A DNA stretch of 64,000 nucleotides from Paraburkholderia dilworthii (GCF_000472525.1 NZ_AWZT01000015.1:1-64000), one strand, 5' to 3'. Shown: positions 45,622 to 55,735, counted from the stretch's first letter. Numbers and translations are program-made. The notes: generated by a model from the sequence alone, not told the origin.

Positions 45622-46270
45622 GGGGCTTGCCTGCGGCAGCCGACAGCCGGGGAACCGGCGCTATCTCCACGCGACGATTGCGTGCCCGCCCTTGCTCGTC
45701 CGCATTCGAGCTGACCGGTTGTGCCGAGCCGAACGCCGCCGCAAACACGGACGACGCGGGGACGCCTGCATCGATCAACGCGCGGGTCACCGTCAGCGCG
45801 CGCTGCGCCGACAGTTCCCAGTTGTCCGCGAAACGGCGGTTGCCTTCGCGCAGCCGCTGGTCGTCGGTGAAGCCGCTCACCATCAGAATCTCGTCGTTCG
45901 CGCGCAGATACGCGGACAACGGAGCCGCGAGGCTCTTCAACAGCTCACGCCCTTGCGGCTGCAACTGGTCGGAGTTCAACGCGAACAGCACGTTGCCGCT
46001 GATGCCGATCCGCCCGTTCACCAGCGTCACGCGGCCCGCCGCGAGCGGTCCCGCCAGCGCCTGCTCGAGCGTCTTGCGGCGCTGCGTTTCCAGCTGGCGC
46101 TGCTTGACCTCCTGATCGAGCTTGTTCGACAGTTCCAGCTGCACGCCGATGACGGCCACGAGAATCAGCATGAACGCGCCAAGCAGCACGGACATCAGGT
46201 CGCCGAACGCCGCCCAGATCGGCGCGCCGGGCTCCACGCCGCCGTCGATGTCCTCGCTCATCCCGCTCAT
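45614..46270 (-). CDS. OmpA/MotB-like (ZorB-like) protein
   Basis: 218 residues with one N-terminal membrane helix (about 20-44). It contains 'WAAFGDLMSVLLGAFMLILV' with Asp24 in the position of the proton-binding Asp of MotB, ZorB and ExbD/TolR. A short coiled coil follows (about 46-75), then an OmpA C-terminal peptidoglycan-binding domain (about 95-205, 'EILMVSGFTDDQRLREGNRRF', 'RNRRVEIAPVP'). Its ATG overlaps the stop of the DUF802 gene. Together they look like a stator pair anchored to the cell wall. This is inferred from topology and motif, not from an experimental match. Confidence 0.82.
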   Translation of the reverse strand: MSGMSEDIDGGVEPGAPIWAAFGDLMSVLLGAFMLILVAVIGVQLELSNKLDQEVKQRQLETQRRKTLEQALAGPLAAGRVTLVNGRIGISGNVLFALNSDQLQPQGRELLKSLAAPLSAYLRANDEILMVSGFTDDQRLREGNRRFADNWELSAQRALTVTRALIDAGVPASSVFAAAFGSAQPVSSNADEQGRARNRRVEIAPVPRLSAAAGKPRE

Positions 46271-48537
46271 GCTGCCTCGGCTCCATCCGCTGCGCGTTGG
46301 GCCGCGAGCAGTTGCAGATCTTCGACGATCTGTTTTTGCGACATCACGCTGAGATCCACCACCTCGCGCGCCTGCGCGACGTAGTACGCAAGCTGTTCGT
46401 CACTGCGCGCGAGCGACTTGTCGAGAGCGGCTTCGATTCTTTCCAGGTGGGCGACGAGCTTGTCGTTCGACTCGCCGAACCGCTGTACGGCCGCGCCGAA
46501 CGCTTCGCCGAGGCTCGCGACTTCGACGGCGCCGCCGGTGATCTGCGCGGCAATCGCGCCGATCCGGTCCGCCTCGGCCTCGACCTTCTCCGCGAACCGT
46601 GTGCCGACGCGCTCCAGCAAATCCGCCGACGTCGCGACGAGCGCATCCACCGCCGTTCGCTGCTGCGTCGATGCGTGATTGACGGCATCGAGCAGCGTTT
46701 CGAGCGTCTCCATCAAGCGGCTGCGCTCCTGCAACATTGCGGTATCGCGCACCATGCTGTCCGAGAGCTTCTGACGCAGTTCGGCGACCACTTCGGCTGC
46801 CGCCTTCGGCGCCTCCGACGCCGCCTGCACAAGCCGCGAAATTTCGGCGATCGTCTCGCTGGCATGCGCCTGGGTTTGTGCAGAAATATCGGTCGCGGTC
46901 TGCGCGAGCGTGTCGCATATCTGCTGCTGACGGCTCGCCGTGCGCTCCCCTGCTTGCTGCCATTCCTTGCCGAGCGCGGCTGCCATCGAGTCGAGCTTCG
47001 AGGTCCACGCAGTCAACCGCTCTTCGCTGCGCTCGCCCACTTGCTGCCACTCCTTGCCGAGCGCAGCTGCCGTCGAGTCGAGCTTCGAGGTCCACGCCGT
47101 CAATCGCTCTTCGTTGCGCTCGCCTGCCTGTTGCCACTCCTTGCCAAGCGTGGTCGATATCGAACCGAGCGTCGCCGCCCATGCCGCGAGCCGCGCTTCG
47201 TCTCGGGACGCCAGTTCGGTCTGCAAATCCGCATGCGACTGACCGACGCTCCGCACCAACGACGCCGAATGCTGTTCGAAGCTCGCCGCCGCGGCAGAGA
47301 GCGTCTGCTCGTGCCGGGCCGCCAGCGTCTCGGCAGACTGCTCCTGACGCGACAGCGCCTCCTTCCACACATCCGAGACGTTGGCCGCCGCGGTTTCCAG
47401 CCGCGCGGACATGCCATCGACCAGGCTGGCCGAGCGCTCGTCGAAAGTCTGCGTGAAGCGCTCGAGCGACGCGCGCAACTGCTGCGTCATTTCCTCGTTC
47501 GAACTCTGCTGGCCCGCAAGCGCCTTGGTCCAGATATCTGCGACCGTCGCAGTGGCCGACTCGAAACCGCTCGATAAACCATCAAGCTGGCGCTGCACCG
47601 CCTGCGTCACGCTCTCGTGCAGCGCCGTGCTCTCACGCGCGAGGCCGGCCATCGTCGCCTGCATGACGGGTTGGAGCGCCTCGCCCGCGGCGCGCGTGCT
47701 GTCCGCGACGCTCTCCTTGAGCGACTGCTCGACCGAGGCCGCGAGCCGCGTATAGGCGACCTGCGCCTTGCTGTGGAACGCCTCCTGGCTCGCAAGCTGG
47801 CGCTCGTTCAACGTAAGGCTGTGCTGCTCCATCGCCGTCATCATCGTTTGCAGGCGGTCGACCAGCGTCGGCATCAATTCGGCCTGTGTTTGCAGGAGCC
47901 GGAAGCTTTCGTCGCGCTGATGAGCCTGCGAGTAGATGCGCAAGCTCGTCGCGATTTCGACGTCGAGCCGTTGCGCCGCTTCGAGCCGCTCGCGGCGGCA
48001 CAGCGCGGACAGCAGGCCGAGCATCGCCGAGCTTGCGACGCCGGCAATCGACGTGCCGAACGCGAAGCCGAGCCCCTTGACCGGCGCGGCGAGCGAAGCG
48101 CGAATGGCCGCGAGGTCGGTTGCGCTTTCGAGCGCCATGCCGGTGCCGCGCAGCGTCACGACCATGCCCAACAGCGTGCCGAGCATGCCGAGCAGCACCA
48201 GCAAGCCGACCAGATAAGGCGTAAGTGCAGGCCCCGGCAACGCGACGCGCTCGCCTTCGATACGCAGACGCGCCGCATTGCGCACACTCGGATGCAGCAA
48301 CTCGAGCCATGCGCCGAGCCGCGGCGGCGGCTCGGATAAACCGGCGACGGCGCGCGCAAGCGTCCCCGTGGCCTGGCTATAGCGGCGCAATTCGAGCGCG
48401 CCCGCCAGATAGCAGGCGCCGATCAGCAGCGTGACCGCCAGCGCCAGCCAGTTCGAACCGACATAGCCGATGGCGATGCCGCACACCACGGCGAGACCTG
48501 CCGCGAACACAACGAGATCGATACGATATCTGGACAT
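46267..48537 (-). CDS. DUF802 protein, MotA/ZorA-like channel with long coiled-coil tail
   Basis: 756 residues from the Met at 48537. Two membrane helices lie at about residues 5-45. Helices 3 and 4 lie at about 113-140 ('LVGLLVLLGMLGTLLGMVVT') and 155-190 ('PVKGLGFAFGTSIAGVASSA'), resembling the MotA/TolQ/ExbB proton-channel pattern. From about 210 to the end it is one long Gln/Glu/Ala-rich coiled-coil tail. This includes three near-identical 29-residue repeats, part of the region Pfam calls DUF802. ZorA of Zorya defence has the same layout of channel plus long tail. The gene overlaps the OmpA gene and starts 10 bp after the DUF3348 stop. Confidence 0.8.
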   Translation of the reverse strand: MSRYRIDLVVFAAGLAVVCGIAIGYVGSNWLALAVTLLIGACYLAGALELRRYSQATGTLARAVAGLSEPPPRLGAWLELLHPSVRNAARLRIEGERVALPGPALTPYLVGLLVLLGMLGTLLGMVVTLRGTGMALESATDLAAIRASLAAPVKGLGFAFGTSIAGVASSAMLGLLSALCRRERLEAAQRLDVEIATSLRIYSQAHQRDESFRLLQTQAELMPTLVDRLQTMMTAMEQHSLTLNERQLASQEAFHSKAQVAYTRLAASVEQSLKESVADSTRAAGEALQPVMQATMAGLARESTALHESVTQAVQRQLDGLSSGFESATATVADIWTKALAGQQSSNEEMTQQLRASLERFTQTFDERSASLVDGMSARLETAAANVSDVWKEALSRQEQSAETLAARHEQTLSAAAASFEQHSASLVRSVGQSHADLQTELASRDEARLAAWAATLGSISTTLGKEWQQAGERNEERLTAWTSKLDSTAAALGKEWQQVGERSEERLTAWTSKLDSMAAALGKEWQQAGERTASRQQQICDTLAQTATDISAQTQAHASETIAEISRLVQAASEAPKAAAEVVAELRQKLSDSMVRDTAMLQERSRLMETLETLLDAVNHASTQQRTAVDALVATSADLLERVGTRFAEKVEAEADRIGAIAAQITGGAVEVASLGEAFGAAVQRFGESNDKLVAHLERIEAALDKSLARSDEQLAYYVAQAREVVDLSVMSQKQIVEDLQLLAAQRAADGAEAA
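46953..47160 (-). repeat. 87-bp tandem repeat inside the DUF802 gene
   Basis: Near-identical copies start at 46953, 47040 and 47127 on the plus strand (exact 87-bp period). They encode 29 residues containing 'LGKEWQQAGERNEERLTAW'. The period keeps the frame and extends the coiled-coil tail by whole units, so tail length may vary between strains. Confidence 0.88.
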
Positions 48538-48547
48538 AGTGTCCCAG

Positions 48548-49489
<942 letters not shown>

Positions 49490-49666
49490 ACCACCGGATG
49501 CAAAAAAGTCAGCAGTTTACACGCTGACGCGGACGACGGCTTCCGTCTCCGAAGATCGGCCCCCAACGCGGACCTCTTGCGGCGTTGCCTGGCGCGTTCC
49601 GCAGAGTCCGCGCATTCGCGCCGACGGCCGCACGGTCACGCGATGCTTACCCGCCAGCGCATCCCC

Positions 49667-50314
49667 TCAGATAGCCCCGCGCGGACGATGCTCGTCCGTA
49701 TCGACGCAACACACGAGCGCATCGGCGTCTTCGTCGCCGATGCTCAGATAGATGTGTCCAATCGAGCTGTCGAAGTAAAGACTGTCGCCCGGCATCAGCT
49801 TGAACGACTTGCCGTTTTCAAAGCGCAATTCGAGCTTGCCGCTCAGCAGGAAAACGAATTCCTCGCCCGAGTGCCGAATGTATTCCGGAAAGTCCGACAC
49901 GGACCGCGCGTGAATGTGCGCGCGCATCGGCACCATGCGTTTGCCGGTCAGATTGTTCGCCAGCATGCCGTACTCGTAGTTCGGCGTGTCGTAGACCTGC
50001 TGCTTGCCCGCCGCCGTGAACGACGGCTTCATCGCACCGGCGGCCGGCTTGCGGCGCCGCCCGAAAATCGCGTCGAACTCGAGTTCCAGCGAATGCGCGA
50101 GCGCCGCGAACTTGTCGTAGGTCAGCGCGATGTCGCCGCGCTCGGCCTTGGAGATTGTCGATACCGCAATGCCCGAGCGCTCAGACAAGTCGGCCAGCGT
50201 CAGCCCGCGCGCTTTGCGCGCCTGCCGCAAATGCGCGCCCACCAGCTTGTGATCGAGCAAGGGCGGCGCTTCATGCACGCGCGCCTTCTGTTGTTCCACT
50301 ACGGCTTTGGCCAT
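49667..50314 (-). CDS. XRE-family regulator with C-terminal cupin domain
   Basis: 215 residues from the Met at 50314. The HTH_3 domain lies at about 27-85 ('LRQARKARGLTLADLSERSG', 'VSTISKAERGDIALTYDK'), and the cupin_2 domain at about 120-205 ('HSGEEFVFLLSGKLELRF', 'LMPGDSLYFDSSIGHIYLS'). Such regulators sense a small metabolite in the cupin and control adjacent catabolic genes. It is divergent from the MHS transporter with a palindromic operator between them, so it is probably a repressor of the transporter-amidase-oxidase unit and of itself. The longer frame to 50491 runs across the operator and is rejected. Confidence 0.88.
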   Translation of the reverse strand: MAKAVVEQQKARVHEAPPLLDHKLVGAHLRQARKARGLTLADLSERSGIAVSTISKAERGDIALTYDKFAALAHSLELEFDAIFGRRRKPAAGAMKPSFTAAGKQQVYDTPNYEYGMLANNLTGKRMVPMRAHIHARSVSDFPEYIRHSGEEFVFLLSGKLELRFENGKSFKLMPGDSLYFDSSIGHIYLSIGDEDADALVCCVDTDEHRPRGAI

Positions 50315-50338
50315 CTCATCTGATTCCGCTTGCCATGA

Positions 50339-50380
50339 AAATTTCTCGTATGTGAGAAATTTATTTTTTCTCGTATATGA
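50339..50380. promoter_or_regulatory. Palindromic operator between regulator and transporter genes
   Basis: AAATTTCTC (50339-50347) and GAGAAATTT (50354-50362) form a perfect 9-bp inverted repeat. A second copy of the half, TTTCTCGTATATGA (50367-50380), repeats TTTCTCGTATGTGA (50342-50355) with 25-bp spacing. AT-rich DNA suited to overlapping divergent promoters surrounds it. The likely ligand is the XRE-cupin protein encoded at 49667. Confidence 0.7.
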
Positions 50381-50420
50381 TAACTCACGTCGATTCCACC
50401 TTTTCTGTGGGAACCCTATC

Positions 50421-51707
50421 GTGTCTACCCTTGCACTCAGTAAGTCCGGTTTGACGAAGACCCGCGTCATCACCGCCACGACCATCGGCACGGCGCTCGA
50501 ATTTTACGACTTCACGATCTACAGCTTCTTCGCGATCCAGATCGGGCAGTTGTTCTTTCCGGGCGCGTCGCCGGTCAACCAGTTCCTGCTGTCGATCGGC
50601 GTATTCGGCGTCGGCTTCGTGGTCCGGCCGCTGGGCGGTGTGGTGATCGGCGCCTACGCAGACCGCGCGGGGCGCAAAAACGCGATGGTTCTGACCATCA
50701 TGCTGATGGCGCTGAGTTGCGCGATGATCGCGTGCGCGCCCACTTATGCGGTTGCGGGACTCGCCGCGCCGTTGATCGTGCTGGTGGCGCGCCTGATTCA
50801 AGGTTTCGCGGCGGGCGGCGAGTTCGGGCCCGGCACGACGCTGCTAGTCGAATATGCGACCGACAACACCCGCGCCTTCTTCGCAAGCTGGAATTTCGCC
50901 GCGACCGCAGCGGGGCTCGTGCTCGGCGCGCTCGTCGCGACGCTCGTCAACGTGCTGCTGCCGAAGCAGGCGGTGCTCGAATGGGGCTGGCGTATTCCGT
51001 TCGTGCTCGGCATCGTCGCGGCACCGGCCGGTATGTTGATCCGCAGGCGCCTCGAAGAAACGCTAACCGCGCGCGAGCCCGGCGAACCTGCGCCGCGCGG
51101 CGCCCTCAAAGCCGCGCTCACCACGCACCTCAAGCTGACTATTCTCGGCACGTTCGCCGAATTGGGCGGCTCCGTTTCAGTCTACATCACCGCGTTTTTT
51201 CTGCCGAGCCATGCGGTGCGCGCGCTGCATCTTTCTTCCACGGCCGCGGTGATCTCGGGTATCGTCAGTTCGCTCGTGCTCTTCGTTGCGGCGCCGCTCG
51301 CCGGCATGCTGGCCGATCGCTTCACCCGCAAGCGCGTGCTGGTGATTTCGCGCGTGGTCATGCTGTTGCTCGTGTATCCGGCGTTCGCGTTTCTGAGCGC
51401 GCATCCGTCGATGGTTGCGCTTTGCATCGTCTCTGCACTGCTCGCCGTGTTCGTATCCGGGCAGATCGTGCCGGTGCTGGTGATGATTCCGGAACTGTTC
51501 CCGAAGCATGTGCGGGCAACGGGAATCGCGTTGACGTATGTGGTGAGCGCTTCGTTCTTCGGCGGCTTCTCGCCGTTTATCGCAAGCTGGCTGGTCGCGC
51601 GCACGGGCAATCCGCTCGCGCCGGCCTGGTACGTCGCCGCTGCCTGCGCAATCTCGCTGGTGCCGGTAATCTGGCTGAAAGACCGTACCGGCGAAGCACT
51701 TGCCTGA
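50421..51707 (+). CDS. MFS transporter, metabolite:H+ symporter (MHS) family
   Basis: 428 residues from a GTG at 50421; upstream the frame crosses the operator. Twelve hydrophobic segments. The start 'TTIGTALEFYDFTIYSFFA' and the loop 'ADRAGRKNAMVLTIMLMAL' (MFS motif A) are those of proton symporters such as KgtP, ProP and CitA. It would import an organic acid or zwitterion. The amidase starts 13 bp downstream of the stop, so it probably supplies substrate to the amidase and oxidase. Confidence 0.85.
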   Translation: MSTLALSKSGLTKTRVITATTIGTALEFYDFTIYSFFAIQIGQLFFPGASPVNQFLLSIGVFGVGFVVRPLGGVVIGAYADRAGRKNAMVLTIMLMALSCAMIACAPTYAVAGLAAPLIVLVARLIQGFAAGGEFGPGTTLLVEYATDNTRAFFASWNFAATAAGLVLGALVATLVNVLLPKQAVLEWGWRIPFVLGIVAAPAGMLIRRRLEETLTAREPGEPAPRGALKAALTTHLKLTILGTFAELGGSVSVYITAFFLPSHAVRALHLSSTAAVISGIVSSLVLFVAAPLAGMLADRFTRKRVLVISRVVMLLLVYPAFAFLSAHPSMVALCIVSALLAVFVSGQIVPVLVMIPELFPKHVRATGIALTYVVSASFFGGFSPFIASWLVARTGNPLAPAWYVAAACAISLVPVIWLKDRTGEALA

Positions 51708-51720
51708 TGAAGAGGATGCA

Positions 51721-53247
51721 ATGAGTCAAGACAACGAATTGACCGGCCGCAGCGCGGTGGAGTTGCGCCGCATGATCGGCGCAAGGGAAATCTCGCCTGT
51801 TGAACTGCTCGAAGCGTGCATCGCGCGAATCGAGGCTATCAATCCCGCGGTAAACGCGATTACCGCGACGGATTTTCCGGCCGCGCGAGCCGCCGCGAAG
51901 CGCGCCGAAAAGAAGGTGCTCGACGGCGAACCGCTGGGCCTCCTACATGGCTTGCCGCTTGGCGTGAAGGATCTGGAAAACACGGCCGGACTTCTTACTA
52001 CCTACGGCTCGCCGATGTCGCGCGGCAACATTCCCACGCATGACGTCGTACTCGTCGAGCGCTTGCGCGCGGCCGGCGCGATCGTCACCGCCAAGACCAA
52101 CGTCCCGGAACTGGGTGCGGGCGCAAACACGCGCAATCCTGTCTGGGGCGCAACCGGCAATCCGTTCGATACCGCATTGAACGCCGGAGGTTCGTCTGGT
52201 GGCTCGGCAGCCGCGCTCGCGTGCGACATGCTGCCCGTATGCACCGGCTCGGACACCGGCGGATCGCTGCGCATTCCCGCTTCAAAATGCGGCGTCGTGG
52301 GCTTTCGTCCGACGCCGGGACTGGTGCCGAATTCTCGTAAGTCGTTAGGGTGGACGCCGATTTCGGTAGTAGGTCCAATGGGGCGCACCGTCGCTGAAGC
52401 GTGTCTGCAACTTGCGGCAACTGCTGGTGTGTCCGCAGGCGACCCGCTCAGTTTTCCCGTCGATCCGCAGAGCTTCGCTGCGCCTGTCGACATCGATCCC
52501 GGCACCTTGCGTGTCGGCTGGACAGAGGACTTCGGCAGTTGCGATGTCGATGCATCGATCCGTAAAGTGTTTCGCGAGCGCATCGCGCTAATCGCGCCGT
52601 CGTTCCGTTCATGCGAGGAAGTGCGTTTCGGTCTCGGCGACGTACATCGCTGTTTCGACGTGATTCGCGCGGAGAGCTTCGTCGCTGGTCTGCACGACGC
52701 TTATTCGCGCGACCCAAACCAGCTTGGTCCGAACACGCGCGCCAATTATGAACTCGGCGCCAGCATGAGTCTCGCCGACAGCGCCTGGGCGCAAGCCGAG
52801 CAGACGCGCATCTTCAAACGCTTTCAAGCAGCGTTCCAGCAATACGACGTGATCCTCTCGCCGACCACGCCGGTTTCGCCGTTTCCGTGGCAACAACTCT
52901 ATGCCGCACAAATCGAAGGGCGCGAGCAAGACAACTACTACCGCTGGCTCGCGCTCACTTACGTCGTCACGCTGACCACGCATCCCGCGGTGTCGCTGCC
53001 TTGCGGTGTGGATCATGCGGGCATGCCGTTCGGCCTGCAGATCGTCGGCCCGTTTCACGGCGACCGCAAGACGCTTGGCGTCGCGCACGCAATGGAACAG
53101 ATGTTCGCGCAATCACCGGTTTTGCGACGGCCGCGTCCAGACCTGTCGAAGCTCACGAAGCCGGATGCATCGCTGAAATCCATCGTGACGTCGCCTCCTC
53201 TTTTCGACGAGTCCACCGCGAACGGCTCGGACCTCTCGGCGGTTTAA
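51721..53247 (+). CDS. Amidase signature family hydrolase
   Basis: 508 residues. The Ser-cisSer-Lys triad is intact: Lys in 'GLPLGVKDLENTAG' (about residue 82), the Gly/Ser-rich stretch 'NAGGSSGGSAAALACDM', and Ser in 'SDTGGSLRIPASKCG'. It hydrolyses an amide to acid and ammonia or amine. The start at 51721 has AGAGGA upstream; an earlier Met overlaps the transporter stop. Next gene, a DadA-like oxidase, begins 3 bp after the stop. The substrate is unknown; neighbours suggest an N-acyl amino compound. Confidence 0.87.
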   Translation: MSQDNELTGRSAVELRRMIGAREISPVELLEACIARIEAINPAVNAITATDFPAARAAAKRAEKKVLDGEPLGLLHGLPLGVKDLENTAGLLTTYGSPMSRGNIPTHDVVLVERLRAAGAIVTAKTNVPELGAGANTRNPVWGATGNPFDTALNAGGSSGGSAAALACDMLPVCTGSDTGGSLRIPASKCGVVGFRPTPGLVPNSRKSLGWTPISVVGPMGRTVAEACLQLAATAGVSAGDPLSFPVDPQSFAAPVDIDPGTLRVGWTEDFGSCDVDASIRKVFRERIALIAPSFRSCEEVRFGLGDVHRCFDVIRAESFVAGLHDAYSRDPNQLGPNTRANYELGASMSLADSAWAQAEQTRIFKRFQAAFQQYDVILSPTTPVSPFPWQQLYAAQIEGREQDNYYRWLALTYVVTLTTHPAVSLPCGVDHAGMPFGLQIVGPFHGDRKTLGVAHAMEQMFAQSPVLRRPRPDLSKLTKPDASLKSIVTSPPLFDESTANGSDLSAV

Positions 53248-53250
53248 CCG

Positions 53251-54492
53251 ATGACTGCAATCAAATTCGATACCCTAGTGCTAGGCGCCGGCATTGTCGG
53301 CGTATGCGTGGCCGTGCATCTGCAAAAACGCGGCCGGCAGGTTGCCTTAGTGGACCGCAAGCCGCCCGGCAACGAGACATCGTTCGGCAACGCCGGATTG
53401 ATTCAGCGCGAAGGTGTCTATCCGTATGCGTTTCCGCGCGGGCTCGGCGCCCTGCTTCGGTATGCGGGCAACCAGTCGCTCGACGTGCGTTATCACGCCG
53501 ATGCACTGTTCCATGCCGCGCCGTTCCTGTGGAAGTACTGGCGCAATTCCGATCCAGCGAAACATGCGGCGATTGCGAGGTCGTACTCGACGCTTATCGA
53601 ACACTGTGTGAGCGAGCACCGCGCGTTGGCCGCCGACGCGGGCGCGAGCGCATTGCTGCGCCCCACCGGCTGGATCAAGGTATTTCGCAGCAACGCGGCT
53701 CACGACGCGGAAATACGCCTCGCGGAGCAATGGCGCCGCGAATATGGCGTCGAGTTCGAAGCGCTCGACGCTGCCCGTCTGCAGCAGGCCGAACCCGATC
53801 TCGACAAGGCATTGCAAGGCGGTCTGCGGTACACGCAGGCGGATTCGGTGAACGATCCCAACGCGCTCGTCACCGCCTACGCGAAATACTTCGAGGCACT
53901 CGGCGGACGCTTTTTTGCCGGCGACGCGAGCACCCTTCGCAATGGCTGGGAGGTGACGACAAGCGCGGGGACGATCGCGGCGTCTTCAGTCGTCGTCGCA
54001 TTAGGGCCGTGGTCGGACGCGCTCAGTTCGCGGCTCGGTTATCGCCTGCCGCTCGGCGTCAAGCGCGGCTACCACATGCACTACGCGCCGCGAGAAGGGG
54101 CGCGGCTCAATCATCCGGTGCTCGACGTGGAAAACGGCTACCTGCTCGCGCCAATGGCGCGCGGCATCCGCTTGACGACAGGCGCTGAAATCGCGCTGCG
54201 CGATGCGCCGAAAACGCCCACGCAACTCGCCGCCGTCGAACCGATTGCGCGCACGCTGTTCCCACTGGACAGACGTCTCGACGATCAACCGTGGATGGGC
54301 GCACGGCCTTGCACGCCCGACATGATGCCGGTCATCGGGCGCGCAGAAAAACACCAGGGCTTATGGTTCGCGTTCGGTCACGCACATCACGGACTCACGC
54401 TAGGGCCGGTGACAGGCCGCCTCATCGCCGAAATGATGACGGGTGAGCAAACGCTGGTGGACCCGCAGCCCTTCAGGGTGGACCGGTTCTAG
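53251..54492 (+). CDS. FAD-dependent amino acid oxidase/dehydrogenase (DadA-like)
   Basis: 413 residues of the DAO family. The FAD-binding Rossmann motif 'LVLGAGIVGVCVAVHLQKRG' is at about residues 8-28, 'ETSFGNAGLIQ' follows, and the C-terminal 'FAFGHAHHGLTLGPVTGRL' closes the flavin site. It deaminates an amino acid or demethylates or oxidises a secondary amine. It is the third gene of the operon with the MHS transporter and amidase and has no hairpin directly after it. Confidence 0.87.
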   Translation: MTAIKFDTLVLGAGIVGVCVAVHLQKRGRQVALVDRKPPGNETSFGNAGLIQREGVYPYAFPRGLGALLRYAGNQSLDVRYHADALFHAAPFLWKYWRNSDPAKHAAIARSYSTLIEHCVSEHRALAADAGASALLRPTGWIKVFRSNAAHDAEIRLAEQWRREYGVEFEALDAARLQQAEPDLDKALQGGLRYTQADSVNDPNALVTAYAKYFEALGGRFFAGDASTLRNGWEVTTSAGTIAASSVVVALGPWSDALSSRLGYRLPLGVKRGYHMHYAPREGARLNHPVLDVENGYLLAPMARGIRLTTGAEIALRDAPKTPTQLAAVEPIARTLFPLDRRLDDQPWMGARPCTPDMMPVIGRAEKHQGLWFAFGHAHHGLTLGPVTGRLIAEMMTGEQTLVDPQPFRVDRF

Positions 54493-54554
54493 CGGCCAAT
54501 GTGAGCGGCGTTTTTGCCGCTTGCCTGGCCCGCTGCCGATATCGCTCGCTGGCT

Positions 54555-54827
54555 TTAGTGCAGCGGTTGCAGCACGGCCCAGCGGGTCCAACCGCCGTCG
54601 TGCCCCGCCACGCTGACACGCAACGCGCGCGAGCCGTCCGCAAAGATCAGCGATTCGGTGCGGCATGCATCGCAATCCGGAACATCGCGTAAGGCCACGA
54701 AGCCGTGCTCGTGTTTGAACGTCAGATTTCCTTCGCGCAGTATGCCGAGGTAAGACGGTTCCTGCTCGTCAAATGGCTGAACAGTGCAACGGTTCAGCAG
54801 TACTGCAGCAACTTCTGCATCGCACAT
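54555..54827 (-). CDS. Conserved-looking small protein, function unknown
   Basis: 90 residues, soluble, with four Cys including 'VPDCDACRTESL'. The ATG has TCAGGAGAG 8 bp upstream. No family recognised. It is convergent with the DadA-like gene and isolated otherwise. The C-x-x-C pair could bind metal or form a disulfide. Confidence 0.6.
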   Translation of the reverse strand: MCDAEVAAVLLNRCTVQPFDEQEPSYLGILREGNLTFKHEHGFVALRDVPDCDACRTESLIFADGSRALRVSVAGHDGGWTRWAVLQPLH

Positions 54828-54903
54828 GGTCTCTCTCCTGACTGGTATAACAGCGCCCGTGCCGGGGCGCCCTATGTTGTCGTTTTTATGAGGGCATTCT
54901 AGA

Positions 54904-55640
54904 ATGCGTCCGCAAAAACTTCACCTTCTATTGCGGTTCCTCATCTCGGTAGGGGTCGTTCATTCAGGCGGGCGGCGCGCCAAGGCGCCCGCGCATTGCG
55001 CAGCGCTGCCCGGGCGGCTGAACAGATATCCTTGCAGTGCGTCGCAACCCATGTCGCGCAGCGTCGCAGCTTGCTCTTCGGGCAGTGTCAGGGGTGCCGC
55101 GCGAACGCTCGACTCCTCGCCGCGCAAATGACACGCGCGCATCACGCAATGAACGCGGTGCGCGGCGAGCCGAGCGGGCGTCTTTCCATTGCCGTCACCG
55201 CATGGGTCGTGCTGACGTTTCTGCCGGAAACAGTGGAGCGCTTTCGCGCGAAAATGCCGGAGATACAGTTGGAATCATTCGAAGGCTTATTGGCGATCGC
55301 GACACCGCGCCTACGCGACGGCACGCTCGACGTTCATGTGGGCCGCCAGGCGCCGGGCGCGACGAGCTGCGACTTCCTCTACCAACCGCTGTTCGCATCC
55401 AGCCGCGCCGTCGTGGCGCGGCTGGATCATGCGCGTGCGGAGTGCCCTTCGCTGGCGGAATTGCTCGACGCCGACTGGCTTCTCCACTGTCGGCAACATC
55501 ATGCGTACCGGCGAACCGGCCGACGCCGCGTCGCGATGCTTTATCGATTGCCTGATCGAAACGATCCGCGACGAATCGTGGGCCCGGACGGTAAACTTCG
55601 CCGGGCAATGCAATCAGTCGAAGTACTCGTTTAGTGCTTT
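54904..55640 (+). pseudogene. Broken LysR-type regulator gene
   Basis: The ATG at 54904 starts 'MRPQKLHLLLRFL', a typical LysR N-terminus, but homology stops after about 15 residues. From about 55098 another frame resumes inside the effector domain: 'LLAAQMTRAHHAMNAVRGEP', 'RLSIAVTAWVVLTFLPETVE' and on to about 55480. The HTH and the last third are missing. Between the two pieces lies an antisense EAL fragment. It cannot be functional. Confidence 0.65.
54960..55085 (-). pseudogene. EAL-domain phosphodiesterase, C-terminal fragment
   Basis: The minus strand reads 'LPEEQAATLRDMGCDALQGY' followed by LFSRPGSA and about 15 more residues to a stop at 54960-54962. 'L-R-x-x-G-C-D-x-x-Q-G-Y-L-F-S-R-P' is the hallmark C-terminus of c-di-GMP phosphodiesterase EAL domains. 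No upstream part of the domain exists here. It is embedded between LysR fragments, indicating a rearrangement. Confidence 0.7.
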
Positions 55641-55680
55641 TTTGGTCTACACCGGTTCTGCGTTCTTTTAATAAAGCAAA

Positions 55681-55708
55681 ACGCCGCGAGCCCAAAGGCT
55701 CGCGGCGT
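55681..55708 (-). terminator. Rho-independent terminator after the mctP operon
   Basis: ACGCCGCGAGCC (55681-55692) and GGCTCGCGGCGT (55697-55708), twelve perfect pairs around CAAA. On the minus strand it is followed by TTTTGCTTT. It lies 27 bp after the symporter stop. Confidence 0.9.
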
Positions 55709-55735
55709 CAGCTAGGCTAAACGAGAACCGGACAA

